DNA of 64,000 bases, taken from the NCBI RefSeq assembly GCF_022760855.1, contig NZ_JAKTNR010000001.1:248001-312000 (forward strand). The letters are read 5' to 3'. This document shows, one piece after another, positions 20,683 to 31,893 of the stretch (position 1 is the first letter of the stretch; the number at the start of each line of letters is the position of its first letter). This DNA is from Thermus albus. Its GTDB lineage: Bacteria; Deinococcota; Deinococci; Deinococcales; Thermaceae. The notes beneath the pieces are model-generated. The model made no database searches and was not told the DNA's origin. It worked only from the letters and a program-made list of their open reading frames with translations. The position numbers were made by a program, and so were the translations under genes.

Positions 20683-20711
20683 AGTGTAGGAGGAGGGTTC
20701 TTTTCCGTCAA
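20683..20711 (-). promoter_or_regulatory. metYX promoter
   Basis: Minus-strand -35 TTGACG (20706-20711), 17-nt spacer and -10 TACACT (20683-20688). It lies about 40 nt ahead of the aptamer, so the whole S-box is in the transcript. It is back to back with the tRNA-Pro promoter, the two -35 boxes being 4 nt apart. Confidence 0.85.
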
Positions 20712-20715
20712 CCCT

Positions 20716-20744
20716 TTGACCTTTTAGCCTTCCTACCCTATACT
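20716..20744 (+). promoter_or_regulatory. tRNA-Pro promoter
   Basis: -35 TTGACC (20716-20721), 17-nt spacer and -10 TATACT (20739-20744). The predicted start is a few nucleotides before the tRNA 5' end. Confidence 0.88.
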
Positions 20745-20755
20745 GATGGGCGCTA

Positions 20756-20832
20756 CGGGGAGTAGCGCAGCCCGGTAGCGCACCTCGTTCGGGACGAGGG
20801 GGTCGCTGGTTCAAATCCAGTCTCCCCGACCA
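20756..20832 (+). tRNA. tRNA-Pro, anticodon CGG, CCA encoded
   Basis: A full cloverleaf: acceptor stem CGGGGAG (20756-20762) with CTCCCCG (20822-20828); D arm GCGCAGCCCGGTAGCGC; anticodon stem CCTCG/CGAGG around loop TTCGGGA (anticodon CGG, reading CCG); TPsiC arm GCTGG-TTCAAAT-CCAGT. The discriminator A and the CCA tail (20830-20832) are encoded. Own promoter and terminator make it a single-gene unit. Confidence 0.97.
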
Positions 20833-20836
20833 GAAG

Positions 20837-20858
20837 GCCGGCCCTAGGGCCGGCTTTT
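20837..20858 (+). terminator. Terminator of tRNA-Pro
   Basis: GCCGGCCC (20837-20844) pairs with GGGCCGGC (20847-20854), followed by TTTT. Confidence 0.88.
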
Positions 20859-20860
20859 CG

Positions 20861-20866
20861 TATACT
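20861..20866 (+). promoter_or_regulatory. Leaderless-type -10 box of the PhoU-domain transporter
   Basis: A TATACT hexamer ends exactly 7 nt before the ATG at 20874, just after the tRNA terminator. No Shine-Dalgarno sequence is present. Confidence 0.65.
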
Positions 20867-20873
20867 GCTCCCC

Positions 20874-22364
20874 ATGGGCTTTTTGCCGGGCCTGGCCCTT
20901 TTGCTCCTGGGGCTTTACCTGGTGGGGGAAGGGCTTGCTGGTCTGAAAGGGAGGCGCCACCTCCTGGCAAGGGCCTTAGGAAGCCCAGGTGGGATCGTCC
21001 TTTCTGGTGGACTTCTAGGGCTTCTTTCCGGAAGCGGCACAGGGTTTTCCCTCCTGGCCTTGGGTTTGCTGGAGGGCGGGGTCTTCGCCTTGGGGCAGGC
21101 GGCCTTGCTCTCCCTGGCCGCCACCTGGGGGGCCAGCCTCTGGGTGGGGGTGGTGGCCCTGGGCAAAGGGGAGCTGGCCTCCTTTTTCCTAGTCTTGGGG
21201 ATTCCCTTTTATATCTGGCCTAGGGGGCGGAGGTTGGGAGTTTTCCTTCTAGGGATGGGCCTGCTCTTCCTGGGGTTTACCGAGATGTCCCAGGGGGCGT
21301 GGCACCTGGCTTCCCTTTTCGCCTTGGGAGGGCTTCCTCCTTGGGCAGGATATGGGGTTGGGTTTTTCCTGGGGTTCCTCCTGGGTAGCGCCAACGGGGC
21401 GGCCGCCTTGGCCTTGGCCCTTGTACCCCTTTTGGGGGTTTCTGGTAGCCTGGCCCTGACCTTGGGGGCGGGGGTAGGGGTCTCCGGGGCCCTTATCTGG
21501 CCTGCCCTTTCGGGAAGGCGGGAGGCCTGGAAGCTTTTGGCGGTGCTCCTAGGGCACCGCTTGGCCTTCTCCTTGCCCCTTTTGCTTTTCGTAGACCATC
21601 TTGCCCCCTTGGGGGTGGTAGGGGTGCACATCCTGGGGCATCTGGTCTATACCCTGACCTTTTTGCCGCTTTTGGCTCGGTACGAGGGTTTAGGGGAACG
21701 CCTTTTCCCTGTCCGTACCGTGAGCCCCAAGTATTTGTCCCTCGAGGCCCTGGAAACCCCCAGCTTGGCCTACGCCTTAGTGCAGCGGGAGCTGGGCCGG
21801 GTGGCGGATGCCGTGCGGGACATGTTGGCCAAGGCGGTGCGCATCCTGGCCCAGGAAGAGGGCGGCGAGGCGGAGCTCGAGGCCCTGGAGGAGAAGGTGG
21901 ACCGGCTTACCCGGGAGGTGGTCCTCTACACGGCCGAGCTTTCCACCCGCACCCGGGACGAGCGGGCGGTTCGCTTCTTCGTGGCGGCCAGCGAGCTGGA
22001 GCACCTTGGGGATCTGGTGCGCCGGGTGGTACGGCAAGCGGAGAAGCTTTGGGCCCAGGGTTTGACCTTCAGCCCTGAAGGGAAGGAAGACCTCTTGGAA
22101 GCGGGGCGATTGGTCTTGAATCGCCTGGAACGCATGGCAGCGGCCCTGGCTACCGGGGACAAGGCCTTGGCCCAGGGGGCTTTGGCCGAGGAGGACGAGG
22201 TGGCGGCGTTTGTGGACCGCTTACGGAGGGCCCATCTTTCCCGCTTGGAGAGCGGCAGGCCTGAGAGCCGGGCCACCACCTTGGCCCATCTGGATATCCT
22301 GATCACCTTGGAGGAGGTCCTGGCTGGGGTGGAGAGGCTTTGCCGCTTGGTCCTGGAGCTTTAA
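20874..22364 (+). CDS. Na/Pi-cotransporter-like protein with PhoU domain
   Basis: 496 residues. The N-terminal half (about 1-280) has roughly eight to ten membrane segments arranged as two repeats, as in NptA/YjbB phosphate transporters. The C-terminal half (about 300-495) is a PhoU-like helical domain. The hallmark QSSSATT motifs of the family are not preserved: the equivalent sites read SGSGTGF (first repeat) and GSANGAA (second). Sodium-coupled phosphate transport is therefore a family inference, not certain. It starts 7 nt after TATACT and is followed at 11 nt by rsmD. Confidence 0.78.
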   Translation: MGFLPGLALLLLGLYLVGEGLAGLKGRRHLLARALGSPGGIVLSGGLLGLLSGSGTGFSLLALGLLEGGVFALGQAALLSLAATWGASLWVGVVALGKGELASFFLVLGIPFYIWPRGRRLGVFLLGMGLLFLGFTEMSQGAWHLASLFALGGLPPWAGYGVGFFLGFLLGSANGAAALALALVPLLGVSGSLALTLGAGVGVSGALIWPALSGRREAWKLLAVLLGHRLAFSLPLLLFVDHLAPLGVVGVHILGHLVYTLTFLPLLARYEGLGERLFPVRTVSPKYLSLEALETPSLAYALVQRELGRVADAVRDMLAKAVRILAQEEGGEAELEALEEKVDRLTREVVLYTAELSTRTRDERAVRFFVAASELEHLGDLVRRVVRQAEKLWAQGLTFSPEGKEDLLEAGRLVLNRLERMAAALATGDKALAQGALAEEDEVAAFVDRLRRAHLSRLESGRPESRATTLAHLDILITLEEVLAGVERLCRLVLEL

Positions 22365-22374
22365 GCTTAAGGGT

Positions 22375-22890
22375 GTGGTGAGGATTTTAGGCGGCAAGGC
22401 CAAGGGGGTTCCCCTGAAGGTGCCCGCCTCGGCAAGGCCTTCCCCAGTGAGGCTCAGGAAGGCCCTCTTTGACTACCTGCGCCTGCGCTACCCCAAGCGG
22501 GGCCGTTTCCTGGACCTCTATGCGGGAAGTGGGGCGGTGGGCCTCGAGGCGGCCAGCGAGGGGTTTGAGGCCACCTTGGTGGAGAAGGACAGGGAAGCCG
22601 TGGCCCTCCTTAAGGAGAACCTTCGCCGCACGGGGCTTAAGGCCCGCATCGTGCCCCTGCCGGTGGAGGTTTTCCTTCCCCAGGCCAAAGCCCGGGGCGA
22701 ACGCTACACCGTGGCCTTCATGGCCCCTCCCTACCCCCTGGATCTCGTCCAGGCCTTCCAGGCCCTCCTGGAAAGCGGCCTGGTGGAGAAGGGAGGGCTT
22801 TATATCCTGCAGCACCCTAAGGACCTGCACCTTCCCTTCGGGGAGCGGCGGGTGTACGGGGAGAATGCCCTTACCCTGGTGGAGGCTTAG
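22375..22890 (+). CDS. rsmD: 16S rRNA (guanine966-N2)-methyltransferase
   Basis: 171 residues, class I SAM-dependent methyltransferase. It shows RILGGKAKGVPLKVP, the RPSPVRLRKALFDYL block, SAM motif DLYAGSGAVGLEAASEG and the catalytic motif, here FMAPPYP instead of the common (D/N)PPY. Despite that change, the overall match to Thermus RsmD is strong. A GTG start at 22375 (or GTG at 22378) follows TAAGCT by 7 nt, and that box overlaps the stop of the upstream gene. coaD starts on the next base after the stop, the widespread rsmD-coaD pairing. Confidence 0.92.
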   Translation: MVRILGGKAKGVPLKVPASARPSPVRLRKALFDYLRLRYPKRGRFLDLYAGSGAVGLEAASEGFEATLVEKDREAVALLKENLRRTGLKARIVPLPVEVFLPQAKARGERYTVAFMAPPYPLDLVQAFQALLESGLVEKGGLYILQHPKDLHLPFGERRVYGENALTLVEA

Positions 22891-23376
<486 letters not shown>

Positions 23377-23395
23377 AATCCCCTTGGAGGTTGCC

Positions 23396-24985
23396 ATGAA
23401 GGCTTTTTCCAGCAAGTACGGAAACGCCCTGGAGTTCGGGCATCTCATCGGCGGGGAGGAGGTTTTCGAAGGGGAGGTCCTGGAGAGGCGAAACCCCTCG
23501 GACCTCCAGGACCTGGTGGCCCGGTTCCCCGAGGGCACCAAGGAAACCCTAAGGAGGGCGGCCGTGAAGGCGCGGGAGGCCTTTAGGGAGTGGAGCCAAA
23601 CCCCGGCTCCTGTGCGCGGACAGGTGCTTTTCAATCTGGCCAAGATTCTAGAAAGGGAGAAGCCCACCCTGACCCGGCTGATGGTGCGGGAGGTGGGGAA
23701 GACTTTTAAGGAGGCGGGGGGCGATGTGCAGGAGGCCATCGACACCGCCATCTTCTTCGCCTCCGAGGGCCGGAGGCTTTACGGCCAGACCGTACCCAGC
23801 GAGATGCGGGATAAGGAGCTCTTCACCTTCCGCAGGCCCCTGGGGGTAGTGGGTATGATCACCGCCGGCAACTTCCCCATCGCCGTGCCCAGCTGGAAGC
23901 TGATTCCCGCGGTGTTAACTGGGAACACGGTGGTGTGGAAGCCTTCCGACGATTCTCCCACCCTGTCCTACATCTTTGTGAAGCTCTTTGAGGAGGCGGG
24001 CCTGCCCCCAGGGGTCATCAACGTGGTGTTTGGGGGCGGGAAGGACTCCACGGGCCAATGGTTGGTGGAGCTCATGGACGAGGGTCTCCTTAACAAGTTC
24101 GCCTTTACCGGGAGCACCAAGGTGGGCCGCTGGATTGGGGAGGTGGCGGGGCGGAACCTAGTCCGTCCCACCCTGGAGCTAGGAGGGAAAAACCCCTTGG
24201 TGGTGATGCGGGATGCCGATTTGGATTTGGCGGTGGAAGGGGCTTGGTGGAGCGCCTTCGCCACCGGGGGGCAGCGGTGCACCTCCGCGGGGAACATCCT
24301 GGTGGACGCCCCCATCTATGAGGAGTTCAAAAGGCGCTTCCTAGAAAGGACAGAGGCCACGGTGGTAGGGAACCCCCTTCTCCACGAGGTCACCTACGGT
24401 CCTTTTATCAACGAGCGCCTGTACCAACGCTGGGTGGAGCACTACGCCTGGGGGCAGGAGGACGGGGCTACTTTGCTCTTAGGTAAGGGGCGGATCACCA
24501 GGGAAAACCCCTACCCCCGCTTCCTGGGGGACCCCGAGGCGGGCCTCTACGGCTGGCCCACGGTGTGGGAGGCTAGGCCCGGCATGCGCCAGTTTTCCGA
24601 GGAGATCTTCGGCCCCACCATCAACCTGGTCAAGGTGGACGGCATCGAGGAGGCCATAGAGGTGGCTAACGCCACCCCCTATGGGCTTTCCAGCGCCATC
24701 TACACCAACCACCGCCACTGGGCCTACCGCTTCAAGGTGGGGATACGGGCTGGTATGACCAGCATCAACAACACCACCGTGGGCGCAGAGGCCCACCTGC
24801 CCTTCGGCGGGGTGAAGCAGAGCGGTAACGGGGCCCGGGAGTCGGGGATCTGGGTCATTGAGGAGTACACCTACTGGCATGCGGTGAACGAGGAGTACTC
24901 GGGCAAGCTCCAGCTAGCCCAGATGGATACCGGCTACGTGAGCCCCAAGCCTCCCACGCCCTGGGGAGAAATCTTGGGCTTTTGA
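23396..24985 (+). CDS. Aldehyde dehydrogenase (NAD(P)-dependent)
   Basis: 529 residues, ALDH superfamily. The catalytic Cys is in GGQRCTSAGN and the general-base Glu in LELGGKNPLVV; cofactor contacts are in GNTVVWKPSDDSP. It oxidises an aldehyde to the acid; the specific substrate is unknown. I set the start at the ATG at 23396, preceded by TTGGAGG, because the longer in-frame reading runs back through coaD. TAAAAT overlapping the coaD stop could be a -10 box. A semialdehyde or alpha-aminoadipate-type role is possible but cannot be assigned. Confidence 0.9.
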   Translation: MKAFSSKYGNALEFGHLIGGEEVFEGEVLERRNPSDLQDLVARFPEGTKETLRRAAVKAREAFREWSQTPAPVRGQVLFNLAKILEREKPTLTRLMVREVGKTFKEAGGDVQEAIDTAIFFASEGRRLYGQTVPSEMRDKELFTFRRPLGVVGMITAGNFPIAVPSWKLIPAVLTGNTVVWKPSDDSPTLSYIFVKLFEEAGLPPGVINVVFGGGKDSTGQWLVELMDEGLLNKFAFTGSTKVGRWIGEVAGRNLVRPTLELGGKNPLVVMRDADLDLAVEGAWWSAFATGGQRCTSAGNILVDAPIYEEFKRRFLERTEATVVGNPLLHEVTYGPFINERLYQRWVEHYAWGQEDGATLLLGKGRITRENPYPRFLGDPEAGLYGWPTVWEARPGMRQFSEEIFGPTINLVKVDGIEEAIEVANATPYGLSSAIYTNHRHWAYRFKVGIRAGMTSINNTTVGAEAHLPFGGVKQSGNGARESGIWVIEEYTYWHAVNEEYSGKLQLAQMDTGYVSPKPPTPWGEILGF

Positions 24986-25027
24986 AGGCCGTGAGTGCCT
25001 TCCCCGGGGCCTTGGGATCCCCTATGG

Positions 25028-25396
25028 CTACTGGGCGCTCTCCAGGTCGGGCCTGAGGCGCACGGCCTCCCGCAGATAGACGTGGCGCACCTGGTCCTGG
25101 GGTGTATCGGTGTTCCATAGGGCTAGGACCCGGATCACCCGGGGCAGGCTTCCCGGCACCGGCACCTCCCGGGCGGAGAGAAGGGGGACCCGGTGCATGC
25201 CGATCTGGCGGGCGGCCTCGGCGGGAAAGGCGGAGTGCAGGTCCTCCGTCACCGTGAAGATGATGGCCGCCAGCTCCTCGTGGCTTTGGATGCCGTTTGC
25301 CTCCAGCATTTTGAGGAGAAGCTCCCGCGTGGCCTGATGGATGGCCTCCGGCGTGTCTTTCTCCACGGTGATGGCGCCCCTGATGCCCCGGACCAT
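25028..25396 (-). CDS. aroH: Chorismate mutase, AroH type
   Basis: 122 residues, the small trimeric AroH class. Converts chorismate to prephenate for Phe and Tyr synthesis. Landmarks are MVRGIRGAITVEKDT (active-site Arg), the Glu/Asp region FTVTEDLHSAFPA, LLSAREVPVPG and VRHVYLREAVRLRPDL. Its own promoter lies upstream, with the start only a few nucleotides after the predicted transcription start. The 42-bp gap to the aldehyde dehydrogenase stop (24986-25027) holds no clear terminator. Confidence 0.95.
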   Translation of the reverse strand: MVRGIRGAITVEKDTPEAIHQATRELLLKMLEANGIQSHEELAAIIFTVTEDLHSAFPAEAARQIGMHRVPLLSAREVPVPGSLPRVIRVLALWNTDTPQDQVRHVYLREAVRLRPDLESAQ

Positions 25397-25407
25397 TGTT
25401 GGGCTCC

Positions 25408-25436
25408 ATGCTAAGGGGTTTTGGCCAGCGGTACAA
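25408..25436 (-). promoter_or_regulatory. aroH promoter
   Basis: Minus-strand -35 TTGTAC (25431-25436), 17-nt spacer and -10 TAGCAT (25408-25413), 11 nt before the ATG. Confidence 0.65.
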
Positions 25437-25442
25437 GGCGGG

Positions 25443-25448
25443 TAAACT
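25443..25448 (+). promoter_or_regulatory. Leaderless-type -10 box of the PIG-L gene
   Basis: TAAACT ends exactly 7 nt before the GTG at 25456. This spacing, rather than the longer frame, decides the start. Confidence 0.6.
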
Positions 25449-25455
25449 TAGGCCC

Positions 25456-26118
25456 GTGAACCTGATGGCGGTGTTTGCCCATCCCGACGATGAGATCGGG
25501 GCTGCGGGCACCTTAGCCCTTCACGCCCGGCGTGGGGACCGGGTGTTGTTGGTTTGGATGACGAGGGGGGAGTTGGCCAGCCAGTTCGGGGCCATGGAGG
25601 AGGCAAGGGTGGCGGAGATACGGGAAGGGCACGGGGCCCATGTGGCCCAGCTGATCGGGGCCGAGTACCGTTTTCTCCCCTTTCGCGACACCTTTCTCAC
25701 GGGGAGCCGGGAAGAGGCCTTGGCCCTAGCCCGGGTCATGGCCGAGTTTGGGCCGGATGCCGTCATCACCTGGGACCCTTGGGACGTGCACCCCGACCAC
25801 CGGGCCACCCACCAGGCGGTGCTTTCTGCCCTGAAGCTTTGCCGCATCCCCAAACTGGTGGGGGAAGCGCACCGGAAGCCGGTTCGCCTGTACCACTACC
25901 CTAGGCGGGAGGTTTCCCGGCCTTATGTGTACGTGGATGTCTCCGCCACCCAGGAAGTGGCGGAGGCGGTGTTTGGCTTCTACCAGGCGTTCTACGGCTG
26001 GCCCTTTAGCCTCGAGGACTTTCGGGCCCAGCGGCGGCTTCGGGGCCGGGAGGCGGGGGTTCCCTTTGCGGAGGCGTTTCAGACGGACTCTCCTCCGGCG
26101 TGGCCGGCCCTTCCCTAA
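25456..26118 (+). CDS. PIG-L family deacetylase
   Basis: 220 residues. The metal site is VFAHPDDEIGAAGTL near the N terminus and WDPWDVHPDHRATH further on, as in GlcNAc-PI or bacillithiol-type (BshB) deacetylases. It removes an N-acetyl group from a small sugar conjugate; bacillithiol synthesis is a possible role but no bshA or bshC is nearby. I chose the GTG at 25456, 7 nt after TAAACT; the frame opens 60 nt earlier but that extension lacks family similarity. The last 113 bp overlap the ClC gene on the opposite strand. Confidence 0.87.
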   Translation: MNLMAVFAHPDDEIGAAGTLALHARRGDRVLLVWMTRGELASQFGAMEEARVAEIREGHGAHVAQLIGAEYRFLPFRDTFLTGSREEALALARVMAEFGPDAVITWDPWDVHPDHRATHQAVLSALKLCRIPKLVGEAHRKPVRLYHYPRREVSRPYVYVDVSATQEVAEAVFGFYQAFYGWPFSLEDFRAQRRLRGREAGVPFAEAFQTDSPPAWPALP

Positions 26119-27382
26119 GTCCCTCCTCGGGGTCGTAGGGAGGGGTGAGGACGTAGGCCAACACCACCGCGGGTAGGACCAGGGGCAAGGTGGCGTACCC
26201 GCCCCACTCCGCCGCCAACACGGTGGCGGCAAAGGGAGCCCGGGCCACCCCCGCCAGCACGGCCACGCCTCCCGCCAGGGCCAGGGCTTCGGGGGGTAGG
26301 CCCAGGGGGCCTGGGAGGTGGGCCAGGAAGCTCCCCATAAGCCCGCCTAAGACCAAGGCGGGGGTATAGGGGGCGCCGTAGGCCCGGACCCCGCTGGCCA
26401 AAAGGAGCAGGGCCAGCTTGGCCAGGATAAGGTAAAAAAGGGCCTTGGGTGGGATGAGGGGGGTGGTGGCCACGGCCACAAAGCCTAGGCCCGTACCCAG
26501 GGCCTCGGGGAGGAAAAGGAGGGCCAAGGCCAAGGCCAGGCCCAAGAGGCCGTGCCGCCAGGGAAAGGCCAAAGGGGAGAGGTGCCTTTGCAGGAGGCGG
26601 GCGCCTTCCATCCAGAGGGTGGCCAGCATGGCGGCTGCCAGGCCCACCAGCGCCCCAGCGGGCAAGGCCCCTAGATCCATGGGGGCGCTAAGGGGCAAAA
26701 GGGGAGTGTAGCCAAAGAAGGCCCCGTACACGGCGAAGGCCGAAAGGGCCCCGATGAGGGCTGGGGTTAGGGCCCGGGCCTCGAGGAGGAGGCTCCGGTA
26801 GAGGATCTCCGTGGCCAAAAGGGCCCCAGCTACGGGAGCGTGAAGACTGGCCCCAAGCCCAGCGGCAAGGCCGGCAAAGGCGAGACCCCCACCCAGACGG
26901 GGAAAGCGCCGGTCCAGGCCCCGGCCCAGCCAAAGCCCCAGCACTCCAAAGGGCCCTTCCCGCCCCATGGGGGAATAGAGGGAAAGCTGGAGCACCCCAC
27001 CCAACACCGCCCGCAGGTGGGCCCCCGGGGGGCTTGGCCGGTCTTCCCGGGCCTGGCGCAGGAAGGCGGCAAGGCCTTGCCCGGTGCCCAAGAGGCTGGT
27101 GACAGCAAAGAGGAGGGGTAGGAGGAAGGCCAGAGGCCAAAGGGAGGGTCCGGTGAAGGCCTGGGCTAGGCCACCTTCCCCTGGGGGCTCCGGGGCGAGG
27201 TATCCGAAGAAAAGCCCAAGCGCTTCGGTTAGAGCGCGAAGTAGGGCGTTAAGAAGGGCTAGCAGGAGCCCGGCCAAGGCCCCGGCGAAGGCGCTATACA
27301 GGATTAAGGGGCCGGTGTGCCGGACCTCTTCGTCCCGAAGGGAGGGGAGGTTGAGCTGGGGGCCGCGGCCCAAGGGGCGCAT
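26006..27382 (-). CDS. ClC-family chloride channel/transporter
   Basis: 458 residues with about ten to eleven hydrophobic segments. The ClC motif GREGPF is at 140-145, and other conserved parts are GLGASLHAPVAGALLATEIL and GAPYTPALVLGG. It moves chloride, probably coupled to protons, across the inner membrane. A Pro/Glu-rich tail of about 38 residues follows the last membrane helix and is encoded entirely opposite the 3' end of the PIG-L gene. The start overlaps the amidohydrolase stop by one base, so it is last in a minus-strand run. Confidence 0.88.
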   Translation of the reverse strand: MRPLGRGPQLNLPSLRDEEVRHTGPLILYSAFAGALAGLLLALLNALLRALTEALGLFFGYLAPEPPGEGGLAQAFTGPSLWPLAFLLPLLFAVTSLLGTGQGLAAFLRQAREDRPSPPGAHLRAVLGGVLQLSLYSPMGREGPFGVLGLWLGRGLDRRFPRLGGGLAFAGLAAGLGASLHAPVAGALLATEILYRSLLLEARALTPALIGALSAFAVYGAFFGYTPLLPLSAPMDLGALPAGALVGLAAAMLATLWMEGARLLQRHLSPLAFPWRHGLLGLALALALLFLPEALGTGLGFVAVATTPLIPPKALFYLILAKLALLLLASGVRAYGAPYTPALVLGGLMGSFLAHLPGPLGLPPEALALAGGVAVLAGVARAPFAATVLAAEWGGYATLPLVLPAVVLAYVLTPPYDPEEGLREGPATPEESPSETPPQREPPPPGPEAAAGPESPRG

Positions 27383-28491
27383 CAGAGGGAGTGTACCAGA
27401 CTCAGAGGGGTTCCTCGGGCCAGGCGGGGGGTGGGAAGGCCTAGGGCCCGGTAGCCTCCCCGGGTTAGGGCTCGGATTATGAGCCGGGGTTCCGCCTTCC
27501 CCCAGAGGAATAGCGCCTCTTTTTTCACGTCCAGGTCAGGGCTGCTGGCCCGGGAGTCCGTGCCCAGGGCCAGCTCCACCCCGTGGCGGGCGTAAAGCCC
27601 CAAGGGGGCTTCTCCCACCTCGAGGTTCCGGTTGGACCGGGGGCATAGGACCACCTTGCTGCCCGAATCCGCCACCATCCGCACCTCTTCCTCATCCACG
27701 TGTACCCCGTGCACCAAAACGGTATGGGGCCCCAGGACACCAAGGGTCTGGAGATAGCGCACGGGGGTGAGGCCCGGGGCCTTCCAGGGGGTTCGGCTAA
27801 AGCGTCGGTACACCCCGGCCAGGGGGCCTTCCCCCGTCCTCAGGAAGGCTACCTCTTCCTGGCTTTCCCCCGCATGGATCATGAGGGGAAGGTCGTGGGC
27901 GCGGGCGTACCGGTAAAGCTTCTGCAACAGGGGGGCGCTCACCGAGTAAGGGGCATGGGGGGAAAGGCCTATCCTGACCCGCCCTTCCCTTTTGCGCCAG
28001 GCTTCCACCTTGGCCCTCACCCTCTGGAATACCTCCTCCGCATCCTGGGGATCCGGGGCGAAGACCTCATAGAAGGCCACCCCGGGCAGGGGGCTTTCTT
28101 GCAGGAGGAAGTCCATCACCTCATCCCGGAAGACGATGTCGGCAAAAGCCCCCACCCCAAGGCGTAAAAGTTCCTCCAAGCCCCTTTGCGCCGCTTCTAG
28201 TCCCCGCTTTTCCCGGTGGGCCACCACATGGGGAATGAAGCCGGAGAAGGGCCCTTGATAAAGGGGATGCAAGGAGAGATCCAGGTGGGTGTGGGCGTTC
28301 ACGGGGGGTGGGAAGAGGGCCTTTCCCTTGTGGACCACCTCCGCTTGGGGAAAGCGGGCCTTTAGCTCCTCCAGGCTTCCCTGGCCCACCACCATGCCCC
28401 CTTGTACCGCGATGGCCCCCTTGAGCATGGGGGTGCCAAAGCCGGTGTAGACCACGTCCGCGGTCCAAAGCTCAGTCTTTAGCCAGAACAT
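27382..28491 (-). CDS. Amidohydrolase (TRZ/ATZ-type metal deaminase)
   Basis: 369 residues. The metal site is complete: VNAHTHLDLS (HxH), IHAGESQEE, VHGVHVDEEE and LGTDSRASSPD. Such enzymes deaminate or hydrolyse purine-like or triazine-like rings. In this phylum a related protein is aminodeoxyfutalosine deaminase of menaquinone synthesis, but the assignment is not certain here. I set the start at ATG 28491 ([17 protein letters not shown]), since the N-terminal beta segment of the fold begins there. It overlaps the GNAT gene by 20 nt. Confidence 0.82.
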   Translation of the reverse strand: MFWLKTELWTADVVYTGFGTPMLKGAIAVQGGMVVGQGSLEELKARFPQAEVVHKGKALFPPPVNAHTHLDLSLHPLYQGPFSGFIPHVVAHREKRGLEAAQRGLEELLRLGVGAFADIVFRDEVMDFLLQESPLPGVAFYEVFAPDPQDAEEVFQRVRAKVEAWRKREGRVRIGLSPHAPYSVSAPLLQKLYRYARAHDLPLMIHAGESQEEVAFLRTGEGPLAGVYRRFSRTPWKAPGLTPVRYLQTLGVLGPHTVLVHGVHVDEEEVRMVADSGSKVVLCPRSNRNLEVGEAPLGLYARHGVELALGTDSRASSPDLDVKKEALFLWGKAEPRLIIRALTRGGYRALGLPTPRLARGTPLSLVHSL

Positions 28492-29226
28492 AGCGGTTGG
28501 GATGCCGTAGGAAGTCCACGGCCTGGTAACCCTTGGCAAAGTAGTGGCCGAGGACCAAGCGGCTATGCTCCCGCCAGGCGAGGGCCAAGTCAGGGTCTTC
28601 CCTAAGAATCCTCCCCCAGTCCTCGGGGATCTGGAAAAGGAGGCGGGGGGCCTCGAGGTCCAGAAACCCTTCCAGGGGCCTTTCCTCCACCACCCGGTTG
28701 GCCAAGGGTAGGCCCTCCGCTTGGGGTTCGGGAGGAGGGTAGTAGATGCGGGTATAGACCCTTTCTGAAAGGAGTTCCCACTCCGCCAGGAGCCGATCCG
28801 AAGGGGCTCCGGCGTTGATGCCCGTCATGGGGCCGTAGTGGTCGGGGAGGTAGGTCCTGGCGGTGGCCCCGAGCTTCCTCAGGTTGAAGTTGGCGTTCAC
28901 CCCCCTCAAGGGGTCAAAGGTCCAGACCACCTTCCTAATCCCCCGGGCCAGGCACCAGTCCCGCTGGAAGCGCTTTAGCAGGAGGGCTGCCCCCGTGCCC
29001 CGGTAGGCCTCCAGGACACCCAGCATGTGGGAGTGCTGGAGGGTGGGGTCTTGGGTGGGAAAGCCGAAGACGAAGCCCACCATCTTGCCTTCCCAGAAAG
29101 CCCCCGCCACCAAGCCCCCTTCGTCCTGGACGGCGATGAGGAGGCCCCTGGGCACCAGGTCGCTCTCCGCCCGGCCCCAGACCTCCCGCTGGAGCTCCAC
29201 CACGGCCTCCATCTCCTCGGATCCTC

Positions 29227-29254
<28 letters not shown>
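28472..29254 (-). CDS. GNAT acyltransferase (COG3375-like)
   Basis: 260 residues. The N-terminal GNAT domain (about 1-150) has the acyl-CoA-binding loop in [14 protein letters not shown]; the C-terminal part is specific to this larger family. The start lies inside the end of the racemase-like gene (28-nt overlap). In other bacteria, a GNAT of this kind next to an N-succinylamino acid racemase acts as succinyl-CoA:D-amino acid N-succinyltransferase. That role is inferred here from context. Confidence 0.75.
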
Positions 29255-31867
<2,613 letters not shown>

Positions 31868-31874
31868 GTCCCGC

Positions 31875-31880
31875 ATTTTA
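31875..31880 (-). promoter_or_regulatory. Leaderless-type -10 box of gatC-serS
   Basis: TAAAAT on the minus strand ends exactly 7 nt before the gatC ATG. It fits the leaderless pattern and the homology-based start. Confidence 0.6.
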
Positions 31881-31893
31881 CCTTGGGGAAGCC

